Shown: positions 47,481 through 59,800 of the stretch, in pieces | Layout of the letters: every line of letters starts with the position of its first letter | Position numbering within the stretch: the first letter of the stretch is position 1 | Assembly: GCF_000001735.4 (NCBI RefSeq) | Contig: NC_003074.8 | Span: forward strand, 2,604,101 to 2,668,100 | Direction: 5' to 3' | DNA length: 64,000 nucleotides | Source of the DNA: Arabidopsis thaliana | Lineage: Eukaryota; Streptophyta; Magnoliopsida; Brassicales; Brassicaceae | Translations under genes and position numbers: made by a program | Notes under the pieces: generated by a model | The model's input: the letters and a program-made list of their open reading frames with translations, nothing else | Told to the model about the DNA's origin: nothing | Database searches by the model: none

Positions 47481-49263
47481 CTACAAAGTAGTTGTGGACT
47501 GGTGAAGGAATGAAGGAGGAGGCCTGACGTAAGTGAAATTGGTAAAAGGGTTGGCCTTAGGATCCGAACTGGGACTGCTCGCCGGAGAATCCAAAACAGA
47601 CATGTCAGTCCAACACTTGTCAAAATTTGCTATGCATTGCCTTCCCGATACTTCCGGCTTGAAACTTGGCATCACTTCTCTAGCCTCCAGCTTCTTCCAG
47701 TTTATTCCCTTGAACCATTTGTGCTGTTTTATCTCCTCTGCTCCGCTCAGTCCACTTCCAAGTCGCCTTTCTGGCTCTTTTTGCAGCAGCTATACATTCA
47801 TTACAAAGTCAAGAGTCAGAATTGTTCTAAATACAATGCTTCATAGTTCTTAACTGCACAAAGATTTTCATGTTTACTGTTGATTCTGTAATCAAACTGC
47901 ACCAACATTTACTTACCCCTTTCAGTATTGCATGAGCTTCATTAGACAGAAACTGCGGAAGCTTGATCTTGTCCTTCACAATTTTCTGCTGTATCTTTCC
48001 TTTGCTCCCGAGAAACGGTGGCTGCAGAAGGAAAACAAGACATCACACAACAATATACCAAGACATGAGGCTTCAAGCAAATTAACAATAGATAGCGGCT
48101 TTTACCTTTCCTGTGAGCATCTCATACAGAAGAATCCCTACGCTCCACCAGTCAGCTGCTTTATCATGTCCTTTTCCTCGAACAATTTCAGGTGCCATAT
48201 ACTCCGTAGTTCCGCACATGGAGTTTGATCTTGTGTTTTCTTCAAATTCCTTTGCTAAACCAAAATCTGTTAGCATCACGTGGCCATCTGTATCCATGAG
48301 TATGTTTTCGGGTTTCAGATCTCTGTGCATTATGCCTTTCTCATGGAGATGGGAAACTGCAGAGACGATTTCTGCAGTGTACACTCGAGCCAAGTCCTCT
48401 CTGCGAAAGAGTAAAATATAGAACCAATTAAGCTTTACAAAATTCTAGCGAAACTTCAAAAATGGTTCGCAAAAAGGAATTAAACAAACCTGAAAAGCCC
48501 TTGGTGATAGAGTTGGAAGAAAAGATGACCTCCGTTTATAAAGTCGAGCACAAGATACAGCCTGTACTTGGTCTGCAAGGGAATGTATAACGCTCTAAGT
48601 TAAGAAATAGTAAAGTAAAATAAATAGGATGCTAACAGAGAGAAGTGTTATATATACCTGAAAAGAGTATTTAAGTTGAACAATGAATGGGTGATCAATT
48701 TTTGTAAGAATATCGCGCTCAGCTTTCATGTATTCAGCATGGTTCTTCTCCATAATGTGATCTTTCCTCATGACTTTCATAGCGTATATCTCAGAGGTCT
48801 CCTTTTTCCTCACCTGGTAGACTTTCCCAAACGCACCTTTCCCAACAACCTTCATAACCTCAAAATCATCTATGCCTACTACACCTGAGACTTTCACCAG
48901 ATCTCCCTCTAAAGCTTTCTCATTGTCACTGTCGTCATTACCAGAGAAATCATCATTTTCTTTTAAAGATTCACCTTCGAGACACTCCACCAAGTCAATT
49001 GAGTCCTCAGTCTCTAGTAAGGTGAGCTTGGTCAGCTTCAAAGAATGACTATCGAGCGAACACGGGCCAACCAAGGAGTGGGATCGACTGTAGACAACAG
49101 CAGGCTCGTCGTAAGCAATATCATTGGCCTCTTCGGGGAGTGGACCAAACACATCAGAGAACTCAAGTTCAACATCATCTTTCAAGACAGAATTTGAAGG
49201 GCTGATGGATAGATATTGCTGTTTCTGGATTTTGTTGGGGACAGGACGCTGAGAGGAAACCAT
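47481..49263 (-). CDS. S6K1: Ribosomal S6 kinase 1 (AGC kinase)
   Basis: Five coding exons: 48658-49263, 48490-48572, 48106-48400, 47917-48021, 47481-47789, encoding 465 residues. Exons 2-5 have exactly the same lengths as those of S6K2 (83, 295, 105, 309 nt). Features: [14 protein letters not shown]-signalling-like motif near residue 35, glycine loop [16 protein letters not shown] lysine, [15 protein letters not shown], activation loop [12 protein letters not shown], turn motif region [15 protein letters not shown], and hydrophobic motif FTNFTYV with Thr449, the known TOR site. It phosphorylates RPS6 and, in plants, eIF3h, which aids reinitiation after uORFs. The leader intron is 49492-50008, followed by a conserved uORF. 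Confidence 0.96.
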
Positions 49264-50072
49264 AATTTACACGGGAAAAATCGATACAGAATCACTGAGA
49301 AAGCTGCAAGAGTTCACCAGCCTGGAGAGAGATTCTGTACCGACAGAAGTTAATGAGGAGAAAACTGACTAAAACAAAGGCTGGCAAAAGGCAATCCAAT
49401 AACAAGGAGAAGAAGCTCTTGTTGTTTCCCGATTTTAAGGAAACAGTGGATGCTGCAGAAGTGCGCAAATGCCATGAAGGTTTTATAAGCTCTGCAAGTA
49501 CATGAAAAGTTCACACATTTAAAGGCTATCACATGAACAAATAAGATCTGAGATACAGGATTGACCAAATCTATGAAGAGACGGTGTAGAATTAATATAA
49601 GCAAGTCCAGTGATCCTTTTACTAATTGAGATTTTCAGAAAACTTCGAACCCACATAAAAAAAGGGAAAACTTTCACAGCGATGACAAATCTTGAATAAA
49701 ACCCAAATCCCTAACAATTTCCGGATTCAGAATCGGACAAAGATTAAAAATTCCACAGGACATGAAGCCGAACGAGACACTCGAGGAAAAGGAACTGCAA
49801 TTTCGATAATTCAGATCTATTGGTAAGTAAAATTTCACGTAAATCGAGATCTACAGAAAAACTATGACCTGAACTTAAACCGTTTCGTGTCTTAGAAACA
49901 ATTCATGAATTTTGGATAAATTCTATGGATCTAGAATACGAAAAAAGGAATCTTAACTATGCGAGAGAGAATTCAAACAAACATAGATAGAGAGGGAGAA
50001 TTGATTACCAGAGGGGATGGCTGAGGGAGGAGACGAAGATGGAAATGAGGACGAGAGGAGAATTTAAGAGCA
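49264..50072 (-). other. S6K1 5' leader and leader intron
   Basis: Leader exon 1 ends at 50009 (CCTCTG|GTAATC), intron 50008-49492 (acceptor ACTTGCAG), then leader exon 2 with the uORF. Structure parallels S6K2. Confidence 0.6.
49350..49475 (-). CDS. Upstream ORF in the S6K1 5' leader, 41 residues
   Basis: ATG at 49475, TAA at 49352-49350, ending 86 nt before the S6K1 start, with no other AUG between. The ATG is 16 nt inside leader exon 2 (acceptor at 49492), the same distance as in S6K2. The peptide starts MAFAHFCSIHCFLKIGKQ; the S6K2 peptide starts MALGHLCSIHCFLKIGKQ. They then share ELL, an L two residues on, and IGLP. Changes include synonymous third-position differences (ATA/ATC, CTA/CTT, GGT/GGA), which argues for selection on the peptide. 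The C-terminal third differs between the two. Confidence 0.7.
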   Translation of the reverse strand: MAFAHFCSIHCFLKIGKQQELLLLVIGLPFASLCFSQFSPH

Positions 50073-50211
50073 GCATCGCAGATCCAGGGGTTCATACACG
50101 TGGCCGTATCTTATTGGGAGAACGTTGACCAGTTGTTAAATATGCGGCGGAGGTTTTTTTGTCCACTAATTCTTTATTTATTTTAGTGGGCCGCCTTTCA
50201 CCAAGCCCATT
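50073..50211 (-). promoter_or_regulatory. S6K1 promoter block shared with S6K2
   Basis: GCATCG, GATC, GGGG, CACGTG (50097-50102) and TATTGGGA, then TTTTAGTGGGCCG and AAGCCCATT at 50181-50211. See the S6K2 block at 47117-47211. Confidence 0.6.
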
Positions 50212-50687
50212 CTTCCTGACTTTTTGTTGTTTTTTAGATCATATCTTTTTTTTCCGGATTATGTGGATTTGAAATCCACAATGAGGAAATTTTACCAGCC
50301 ATTAGATTCACAAAATACATCAATTTGTGAGAGACTGAGAGAGTATTTTGCGTATCCAGAGATTTTAGAAGCCATTAATCTCTTATTCCATTGAATCTCT
50401 CTAGCTCGATGTTCCTCATTCATTCTTAACCTTTCTATCATAAAAAATTTCATGCTTTTAAACAGTTACGAAAAGCATTAGGATTGACCAAATTATGTTA
50501 GTTCTTGTATGAATTTGCTGATTTTAATCAAACTTAAATATATATAAATTTATTTAATCGAAAAATTGTCTCTCGATGTTCAGAAAAACAAACATGTGTC
50601 CCCGGATTCGAACATTCTCATATACAAAAAAGATGTATCATTGCCTTGTTGTTAACGACCCAATTAACTAGGTGTAGTAGACCCGGA
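50212..50687. other. Spacer between the S6K1 promoter and EF-P 3' end
   Basis: AT-rich, no gene. GATTTGAAATCC near 50267 and scattered T-runs only. A tRNA-like GTTCGAATCC on the minus strand near 50607 is not part of a cloverleaf. Confidence 0.5.
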
Positions 50688-52054
50688 TCACGCTCGGTTC
50701 ATGTATGCACCAGTTCTTGTGTCCACAAATATCTCTTCACCGACGTTAATAAAGAGTGGTACAGCAACTATTGCACCCGTTTCCATTGTCGCCGGTTTTG
50801 ATCCACCTACGAAATTCATCACCCCACTTGGTCAGTTTAAGCTTGTTTAAACCAAAACATGAGAAGAGATCTCTCAACAATAGATTGGTGCAACATTGTT
50901 ACCTTGCACAGTATCACCGCGAAGGCCAGGATCAACGTCAACCACTTTTAGCTTAACTGTAATCGGTAGATCGAAATCGATAACCTTGCAAAGATCCAGA
51001 GAGAAACAAAGTTGGCATCACCGCTTAATTACGTGAACTATTAACTATTTTTACAGAGAAGCTGAAAGTGAGTGTACCTTGTCTTTCCAATAGAGCAAAA
51101 TGCAATCCATTCCTTCTTTCAACCATTTCGTCTTCTCACCCATATCAGATTCGTTAAGACGTGTTTCTTCGTATGTGGTCTATATAAAAAAAAAGATTTG
51201 ATAACCAAGAGAAAACGTAATCATTAGTACACAAACTTTAAGCTACTACTACCATACTAGCGAAGAAGAGAAGTAAGGATCCAATGTGACATACCAAATC
51301 CATGAAAACAAACTGAGACCCATCTTTGTATGTGAATTGTTTGGTTTCTTTATATATATTAGCTTCCTCAACCTGTAACATAGAATGGTCATAATCAAAA
51401 TGGTGCAACTAAAAAATCATTCATCAGATTAAGATATAAGAGAAAAAGAGATGATTTTTACAGAAATTCCAGCACGAAATGTTCTCTCGACTGTGCTACC
51501 ATTCACATAGTTCCTGATCTTAGTTCTCACAAATGCCGCACCTTTTCCTGGTTTAACATGAAGAAACTCTGCTCCAACAAAGCAAGAAAAAACCCTCAGT
51601 AGACTAGTAAGTAGCTAAGTGGAAGCATTATAACCAAAACAATGCTTAAATCGTCATGAACTAGTAATAGTATCTACAAATTCAGAAACCTTCCAAGTTC
51701 CAAGTATAGATAATAACATAAACTAAGAGGAATTGAGGAAGAAGAATACCAAGAACACGCCAAGGAGCACCATCGACTTCGATATTGGTTCCCGCTTTGA
51801 TGTCGTTAGCAGACATAGAGCAGTGAATCCCTGCAAAAATCAAACGTGTCTGAATATAAATTTCAAAATCAATGCATGCATCGAATTTAAAGAAGCGAAT
51901 AGAGATATTAACTGGGAAATCTGTTGGTTCGGGGAGAAATCCGGACGGCGGGGAGCGCCAGTCGATTCATCGATGAAAACGAAGCAGTTGAATAAGGGAT
52001 ACACAAGGAAGGAGTAGATGAACAAGATACAGAGAAAATCGCTCTTCCCGCCAT
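50688..52054 (-). CDS. Organellar (plastid-type) elongation factor P
   Basis: Seven exons: 51913-52054, 51750-51830, 51462-51568, 51295-51372, 51078-51179, 50903-50984, 50688-50806, encoding 236 residues. Residues 1 to about 50 are a Ser/Arg-rich transit peptide ([20 protein letters not shown]). A complete bacterial-type EF-P follows: domain I ([20 protein letters not shown]) with tip sequence KPGKGAAF and a Lys at the position modified in many bacterial EF-Ps, then two OB-fold domains ending [20 protein letters not shown] relieves ribosome stalling at proline runs. The protein probably serves chloroplast (or mitochondrial) ribosomes; the target organelle is inferred. The ATG at 52054 is the first in the frame. 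Confidence 0.93.
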
Positions 52055-52615
52055 TTTGTTCTTCCGCCGGCGAGTAAATAGAGTCTCGCTGTGTGTGGAC
52101 TGTGGATAAGGTCCTGATGGAAAGGACTCGAGGAGGACGGAAGGTTTTACGGCTCAATCGAACCTTTATCACACCAACAACAAAACCGAACCGTAATTCG
52201 GTTCAATTCAATTATCCGGTTTACATACGCTTTTATCTGATTTTTTAGAGTACCAATTCCAATCAAATGCCATTAGATGTTTTTTTCCTCAAATAGTTAC
52301 ATTTTATTTTTTATATGTATGCACATGAACAAATCAATTGAAATGTTAGATTTGTTCATTGTAAATGTTTAGGTCTTCGGATAATGATGCTTAGTTTTAG
52401 CAATATATGGAAGATGATACAACTCTGTACCAAACCTAAAACTTCTCAAGCTCATAAATACAAAAACCAAAACCAGAAGTCAATTTCAATAACCTAGTTC
52501 GTTTCAATATGTACATGGTAGACGATCACCAAACACAAAGCCAAACAAAACCCTAGCTTTAAGAACACGAAACAACACTCATATCGCTAACTATTTTTCT
52601 TCTGGACGGCGGGAA
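52055..52615. other. EF-P promoter and F-box 3' flank
   Basis: EF-P leader and promoter on the left (52055-52230), then AT-rich sequence and the F-box gene 3' UTR. No gene. Confidence 0.5.
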
Positions 52616-53725
52616 TCACTGAATCGGAATCAGACTCGGAACATAAACATAGCAACAAATAAACGGGTCATCGTACTCAAACTGTCCATAGCTTGCTGTC
52701 TCAATTTGTTTTATGACCCCACCTTCATCAATTTCGTAAAACGTGATGATAACATACGACTTATCATCCACGTCTACACTTCCCTCACACCACACCCTTA
52801 TATTTCTGCGCTTACCAATGGAGTATCCCGGACAAGCCATACAAGACTGGAGATGTAACGCTGGAAGATCAGGAGTAGTGACATTGAAATATTGGCTAAA
52901 CGAAACAACCTTATCACTCAACTTGTTTGTCATCCAAACCTCAATCCCCTGTGATTCTTCACCTTGTAGTAACAAAGAGAGTCTATCTCCATCGAAACAG
53001 CCTAATCGAGTCACCAAAGTATAAGGACAGACGCATATCTCCTTGAATGTTTCAGTGGAGAAATCAAACCTTATAATAGTAAAGTCTTCCTTCTTCTTAG
53101 CAATCCAGTACATCTTACCCTTCACAGACACACCGTTGTTGCACCTAATATCTATATCCCAGTCAAACTTAGCAACAAGAGTTTTCCATGAATCAGACTT
53201 GAATTCATAGATCTCACAGTTTGGATCTGAATCATCATCCTTAGGCAAACGACCAAGAAGCTTCAAGATTTTGTAGTTATCACGAGATACATTGTCGTCG
53301 TATCCAATCCCAACGTAATCAGTGTGCAAGTAACAAACCGACGGTTTGATCCATTTAATTTCCCTCAAAACCGGATTCCAAACTGCGAGACTGTTGTCCC
53401 ATTTTCGACACGTACACAGCATTAGTCCATCACAGTGAACCATGGAATAAATCGGATACAAATCGCGAAACTCGTCCGGGATTAGTGCGTCTGAGAGGAT
53501 TTCGGTCACCGGATCAATGATCTGTTGGTCATAGGTTCTTATGAATCGTTCCGGTGAGTAGTGATCCAAGTGATTGTACATGAATCTCTTCTCGGTGATG
53601 AGATTGTACCATTTCTTGCACGTCGATTTGAATCGGATCAAGGATTCGGCGGGAATCTTGTAAAGTATTTCTTCTATCAACTCAAATGGTAGCGACGGCA
53701 ACAACAAACACTTTGAGGAAGCCAT
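52616..53725 (-). CDS. F-box protein with FBA interaction domain
   Basis: Intronless, 369 residues. An N-terminal F-box at about residues 8-48 (SLPFELIEEILYKIPAESLI, FKSTCKKWYNLITEKRF) should bind an ASK/SKP1 adaptor of an SCF ubiquitin ligase. The remainder fits the F-box-associated (FBA_1) domain with its characteristic WNPVLREIKWIKP and FDFSTETFKEICVCP segments. The ATG at 53725 is the only plausible start. This is one of several hundred fast-evolving plant F-box genes; the substrate is unknown. It stands alone here without a tandem copy. Confidence 0.93.
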   Translation of the reverse strand: MASSKCLLLPSLPFELIEEILYKIPAESLIRFKSTCKKWYNLITEKRFMYNHLDHYSPERFIRTYDQQIIDPVTEILSDALIPDEFRDLYPIYSMVHCDGLMLCTCRKWDNSLAVWNPVLREIKWIKPSVCYLHTDYVGIGYDDNVSRDNYKILKLLGRLPKDDDSDPNCEIYEFKSDSWKTLVAKFDWDIDIRCNNGVSVKGKMYWIAKKKEDFTIIRFDFSTETFKEICVCPYTLVTRLGCFDGDRLSLLLQGEESQGIEVWMTNKLSDKVVSFSQYFNVTTPDLPALHLQSCMACPGYSIGKRRNIRVWCEGSVDVDDKSYVIITFYEIDEGGVIKQIETASYGQFEYDDPFICCYVYVPSLIPIQ

Positions 53726-54028
53726 GAACGATCACTGGAAAGATTTGAATCGAATCAGAGAGATAGATTCTTGAATAAGGTAGGTTTCTTTTTCCTTTCT
53801 CAGTTTTTCTGTTGAGTACACAATACTTGGATCTCTTTTTAATGTGAAAGAAGAAATGTTGATTATTATGTACAAAACATCACAAACCCTCTCTATCGAC
53901 GTCCGGATTCATAAACAACAAAAGAAAAAGAAAAAAACAATTTTTTATATTTGGAATCCAAAAAACAAATCAACGCCAAAAATTAAAAACAAATAGGAAA
54001 AAGAAGAAAGAAGAGAGATATGAACAAA
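53726..54028. other. F-box leader/promoter and SIK 3' flank
   Basis: 303 bp. F-box leader with T-rich stretches, then poly-A-rich 3' UTR of the downstream minus-strand gene. No gene. Confidence 0.5.
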
Positions 54029-55884
54029 TCAAAACCCTTCGAGGCTAGTTCTCCTACCACTGGCTGAAGACGATCTTCGAACCTCTTCCCGAGCCATTTC
54101 CTCCAAAGATGAACACGCTCGCGGCGGAAACACTGGGGGAAACACGAGCGTCCGTCCCCTTGTGGGTGAGACAGACGGTCGTCGTGGTGGAGGTGACGGT
54201 GAAAAACTCGACCTTGGTGGCACTGATGCCGGGGTCCAAATAATCGTGTTGAGACTGCTTGATCTTCCCATATGTTTCCTTGCCACGACCGGTGCGGGTT
54301 CTCTCAATGGGAACCTACACGAGTACTTCATGTCCTGTATGATCTTGAGTTGATCCACGATGTTTCTCATGGTTGGACGCTCTGAAGGCTCCACCTGCAG
54401 ACATTTCTGTGCTATATCTGCTATGCTCCTAGCCGCTTTTGCCGGAAACCGACCTTTAAGCTGAGGATCCATTATAAGCGAGAGCCTGCAATCATCTGCT
54501 AGAAAAGCTCTGCTCCATTTCACTAAGTTCCTCTCTTCTTTCGGGTAAGACCCGTCCATATTTTTCCGACCCGTTAACATCTCAAGAAGAACTATTCCAT
54601 AGCTCCACACATTGCTCTTCGGGGTCAAAAGCCCTCTCTCTAGAGTCTCGACAGAGAGATTAGCAAGTGCCGAACTATTAGATGTCTCTGTCTCAGGCGC
54701 ATGGCCTGCACAACCGTATCCTGATAGCTTGGCGCTGAAATCTTTATCGACTTGGATATTTGCCGTCGAAAATTCATTGTACATTGCCTGTTCATACAGA
54801 GGAAGAAAAGGGCTCAATCACAACAAACCTTGTTACCACCCAAATTCACAAATGTTGATGGAGTTTTGTTTAGCGTACCTGAAAAGGGCCTTCTTCGTGC
54901 AAGAAGGTTAGACCCTGAGCTGCGCATAGTGCAATCTTCATTCTAGTGTTCCAATCAAGAGGAGGCCCATCTGATCTCCCATGCAGTAAACGGTCCAAGC
55001 TGCCCAGAGCAAGCCTCTCGTACACCAACATTCTTGTGTCAGAACCGTCACGAGCATGATAGCCTACCAGCTTACAAAGGTTCTGGTGTTGCAGCGACGC
55101 CAATGTGTTGACTTCATTAATGAACTCCCTAATACTCTGTGGAATCATAATAAACAATCTTAAGGAAACAAACAAATAGATATCATCAGGATTATGAAGA
55201 AACATGACCAAAAGAATGTTTATATACCTGAGTAATTACGTGAAGTCGTACAACAGTTGCGTCAACCTTCTTTAAACCTGAGGTCGAAGCCTCATCACCA
55301 AAGGAAGCCATGTACATAACAGATGAAAGACCTTCCATGACACATCGGTCTGAAGAAAAAGCGTTACACGCAGCCATTACTTCATCATATGAAAAGCTCC
55401 TAACTGACCCGCTAGGTGGCAAAGGTAAAGGTCCAGATACAGCTGCGGATGATGATAACCGACCGCTGCTTCCGTTAAACGACTTAAAGCTTCCCCAATT
55501 CTTCAATGAAGAACCAGTTCTTGGTGACGGTAACGGAAGTGGTTGAGGGCTAGATTCTTTAGTAGAAGTACGTGGATCTCTTGGTTGTTCATCTTGCTCG
55601 TCGTGGTAAACACCAGCAAGCAAATCCCGTTCCGCTGCACCGTGGATGCTTGACGGAGCAGACATGACTCTTGCTCGGCTACTCATCTCTCCGGTTCCAC
55701 CGTTGTTAGATTGAATTGGCTTCACACGAGTTCTGAAACTCGGAGGAGCTGATTGTAAATTACGACTTGGAATCTTTGGTGGCTCAGGTAAAGCAGTTGG
55801 CTTGCTTTCTTCAAGATCCAACCGCTTCATAGAAACAGAGCCACGTTTCTTCTTGCTTTTCAAAGGGAAACACCCCAAAACCAT
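54029..55884 (-). CDS. SIK: SIK, kinase-fold protein lacking catalytic motifs
   Basis: Three exons, 55228-55884, 54879-55136 and 54029-54787, encoding 557 residues. The frame is open to 55893 but starts there with TTG; the ATG at 55884 gives MVLGCFPLKSKKKRG, a cytoplasmic-kinase-like basic N-terminus. Residues 60-165 are Ser/Pro-rich. The kinase-like fold runs from about SFSYDEVMAACNAFSSD to QLKIIQDMKYS (about 170-480), then a Ser/Pro/Arg-rich tail. The glycine loop is degenerate, the VAIK lysine is Arg (TVVRLHV), HRD is replaced (AMYNEF), and DFG is SGYG. It resembles RLCK VII proteins in layout but should not bind ATP/Mg normally. AtSIK has been described as a negative regulator of osmotic-stress tolerance; that is from memory. 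Confidence 0.92.
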
Positions 55885-56830
55885 CTTTTTCAATCCTCTA
55901 AATTCTGCTTTTGATTACCGCTTTGATTCTAACGGATGCATATAACTCGGAGAACTCACAATTTCATCTGAAAAATGATTCAAAACACAATTTTTTTAGC
56001 AACAGAAACAACTACATACAGAAAAAAGTGATTTTTAGAAAACCCAGATCCGTTTATTTGCATGTGTTTAGATCAATGGCTAAAGAAATTGTTCAATTCA
56101 AACTTAATTTTCAGTAGAAGTGGATAAAATCTCATTTTGACAGATCTCGTGGTTCAAAAAAGAAGTTTAATTTGAGAAGTTGAAGCAAGTAAAGGACAGT
56201 TACATAAACCCTAATTCTATAACAGTGAAACAACGAAAAACTGTAAAGTTAGAAACGCTTTCGATTTGTTTAATGAAGACATCCATTTAGATTAAATTCG
56301 GTAAAGACAAGAGACAACGACAATAATAAATCCAGGAAAATACATCCATGATTTTTTTTTTTTTTTTTTTTTTTTGTAAATCGCATTATCATTAGAGATA
56401 GATATTTTCAATTTCAAAATATTCAAATTTCACTTTTGAACTGAGCTAATTGGTGAAATCAGAGTTGTCATTTAAACAAAATCTTAGGATAGATCAAAAT
56501 CTATTCCTGCGAAAATTCACAAAAAAAAAAAAGGTAAGAAAAAACAAAAACACGAATTCGATCTAGAAAAAATCAAAAGCAGACATAAGAGAGAAGTAAT
56601 TAGTTCAAACCTGGAACAGACAAGAAAAGAAATTCTAGGACGAAACTGAAACTACGGATAGAGAGTTGTAAGAGAGAGGGAGATGTGAAAGTGAAATCGG
56701 AAATTTCTGGGATGAGGAAGGAAGAGGAGGAGGAGGAGGAGAAAACTCATAAGGGGTCTCTCTGTTTAGGAAAGTGAGAGATTTTAGAGAGAGAAGAGAG
56801 AGAAGGGTGGGACCCAAAAGAGGCAGTGGT
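55885..56830 (-). other. SIK 5' leader and promoter
   Basis: Leader probably spliced (CTCTAAATTCTG near 55908; donor-like CCAG|GTTTG near 56610). It contains a T-run of 24 at 56352-56375 and a GA-rich tract 56690-56810. No coding frame with support. Confidence 0.45.
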
Positions 56831-59800
56831 CAAAGTTCAAAGCAAAACAGATATCCAAAGATGTATTAATTATTAGTATTACTTAAACTCTCTCTCCCAG
56901 TCTCTCAATCTTAATTCAATTCTTTCAGCTAACTTTTAGTTTGGAATTTTCTCTACTTTGCTTTTTATTCTTCTTTCGCCCCCTCTACTTTTGTTTTCTT
57001 CTCTCTACAACCTCGTCACAAACTCATAAAATAAAGGGGACGACGGCTCAAGAGAAAATCTCAAAATGTATTAATGTGTAACATGTTCCAATATCATTTT
57101 ATTATTGGAGATTTTTCTTTGTTTGTAAATAAAAATTTCACAATTATCATGTAAAAATACATATTACCATTTTTAATCTAACCAATATATTAATAACGAT
57201 TTAAATTATACGATTGTATTTGTCGATTAGTGATTTATATTAATGTTATCAGTGTATATTTTTAAAATCTATAATAATTTTATTTTATTTATTTAATTTA
57301 ATTCTAAACTATTTTTCAAAATATTATGAACGATCAAATTTTTTATCGAACGATTGATAATCGTAAATTTTATATTTAATTTTAAAATATACATATAAGC
57401 TATAATTACAAATACTAAGAAAATAACAACAACTTGGATCATTTATGAATTGAGAAAATATATTACTTCATACGAAATTTTCAATTTAAAATTAATATTT
57501 TTTTATAAAAACGATAAGGTAGGAAAAATTGTAAAATTCAGGAGAAAGCCTAGATTTCCAGTAAAGAGGGCCTCGAGAAAAGCGACATCTCAGTCAAACT
57601 TGGAAAACTAGTTTTGTCCTTTTTATTTATAATTAGTTGTTTTGTTGTTCAATAAAAATAGGCCGTATCTATCTATCTACTAATCCTAATCTAATTGGGT
57701 TTTTTGTTTTGTTTTCTTTTCTTGGGTCAAAATGACTAATTAGATTGGTTGTTGACTCGATATCTTAGCCGCTTATTTAGATCGCATTGCCCTCTAATCA
57801 ACGGTTCATATCCGGTCACGTCTTCGCTAATGTGGGACCCCCTGACATCGTTCTTTGGAAGATTTTTAAAATAAGTTAAAAATTTTAGAAAAAGGTTAAG
57901 CACACGCGCCATGCACGCGTGCGACTAAACTCTAAATTCAGACAACAGAGGACACGTGGGGTCCCCACTCGAACCAATCTCCATTCTTTCTCACTTCTCT
58001 TCTCTACTTCCCGAATATTACATCATCATCATGTGTTATTTTCATTTTTTTCTCGGAGTAGTATTTGATTATAAAATGGAAATTTCACAATTTGATAGTA
58101 TATTGAAATTTTGATTACTAATCATGTATTCACAAATAATGCTACAGAGAAACTTTAGGTTAATATATATCCGAGTTTTAGTTTTATCTTTTCACTTGAC
58201 TTAACTCTATTCAAACTCATAGTTCTTTCCTAAAAGTGTATTTTTATTCCTTCTTTCTTTTCTTCCTATTTTGGCGGAGCATCCTCTCAACCTTTGCTGC
58301 TTTTTCTCGGCATTGTTGGACTCTGCTTTGGGCTTGACCAACCAAAGTTTACATCATCATTTCTTTTATGTAATTAGACTTTTCGACGGATATTAGTTGT
58401 GGATACATTCGTTTGCTTTTGTAATATGTACCTAGTGTCATATGCATTATAATTAGTGAAATATATATCTAAGCTTCGGTTTTCCAAATCATATCATCTG
58501 AAAGTTACTTATCATTTAAACGGGATAGTTTCTATATACTATAGGCAGTTGAATTGCAAAAGTTTTTGAAATAAAAAAATCTACAAAGATTGAATAACTT
58601 GAAAATAGTTTTGAACACTAGTATGCACGTTTCCTATGCTGTTTTTGTTGATTACGCAATTTAATAATGTTCTGGTATAGGTCGTATACTTTTCTCCTTA
58701 TGTGTAGACTTTTTGAGTTTTGTTGGAATATACAATTAATGGTTTGAACAGGGGTCGGCTTACTTTGGATGATCTATTGAACAAGCCACATAAAGAAAAT
58801 GATTTTCACGTTTGACTAATTATTATATTACTGGTGAGAAATCATAAATATTCACTATTTCTACAAATTTTATTGAAAAATTATTATCGTACTCATTGCT
58901 GTAATATTTGAAAAAATTGTGAACTTTGAAAAAATGTTGTAAAGGTTTTTTCTATCTTTACTAAGTTATCTCATACATTAATATATATTATATATATGTA
59001 TGTAAAAAGACAAATTATGGTTTACGAAACCATACTTAAAATAATAGTTTTTTTATCAAATAAACCCTTCATTTTATATACAAAAGAACCTTTGAAAAAT
59101 TATTTGGTTGGATTGGATAAAAAGAGAAGACTTCAAACAAAACTTATTAGGCCCATAAAAGTCCTAAACTCCGACCCTTCTCCCCCCCGTTCAGCTATCG
59201 GTTTCTCTATTTTCATCAATCCCTATTATTTTATTTTTTGTGATATGTTCGATTTTTTTTTGTGAAAGGATAACATTACTCTTTTTGTTTCAAGAACATG
59301 ACGTTTTCTTGACGTAAAAGAAATGTTTTTGAGGTTGAAAATGCAGATTGTGTGTTTGTTAGGTTAGTGCCATAAGAAACTCTAAGAACGAAGCTACAAA
59401 TGCAAAATCTGCATGTCAAATAGTATCTCTCTTTTAGTGACAAACTCACATATGCATAAAAAATAAACTATATTGATCAGATTTCAGTTGTTAACCAAAT
59501 TAATCTTATTTGTTTAAATTTTTCTTTCATTTTTTTCATTTCGTTTGGAATATTCCATTCCATTTTCAGATATACAAAACAAACAATCAATATAGGTCAT
59601 TTGGTTTTAAATAATAACAGTGATATATAAGTCTTGCTAACTGGCAATTTGAACAGATAAAAGTATCATGATATCAGTAGTTTGGTCTTAAGCGTTTTTC
59701 AGAGCAACATAATTGTAAAGTTTTATTTGATCGAATTAACCAAATTTAGAAGTTTTCTTTTACCATTACAGCACCATTTTATTTTGCTTTTTCGAACTTT

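Noticed and set aside
50590-50625. GTTCGAATCC on the minus strand, resembling a tRNA T-loop
   Set aside because: Flanking arms do not pair and no anticodon or D-arm is present.
59121-59265. 89-codon frame in the SIK-LTP6 gap
   Set aside because: AT-rich random composition, no domain and no start context.
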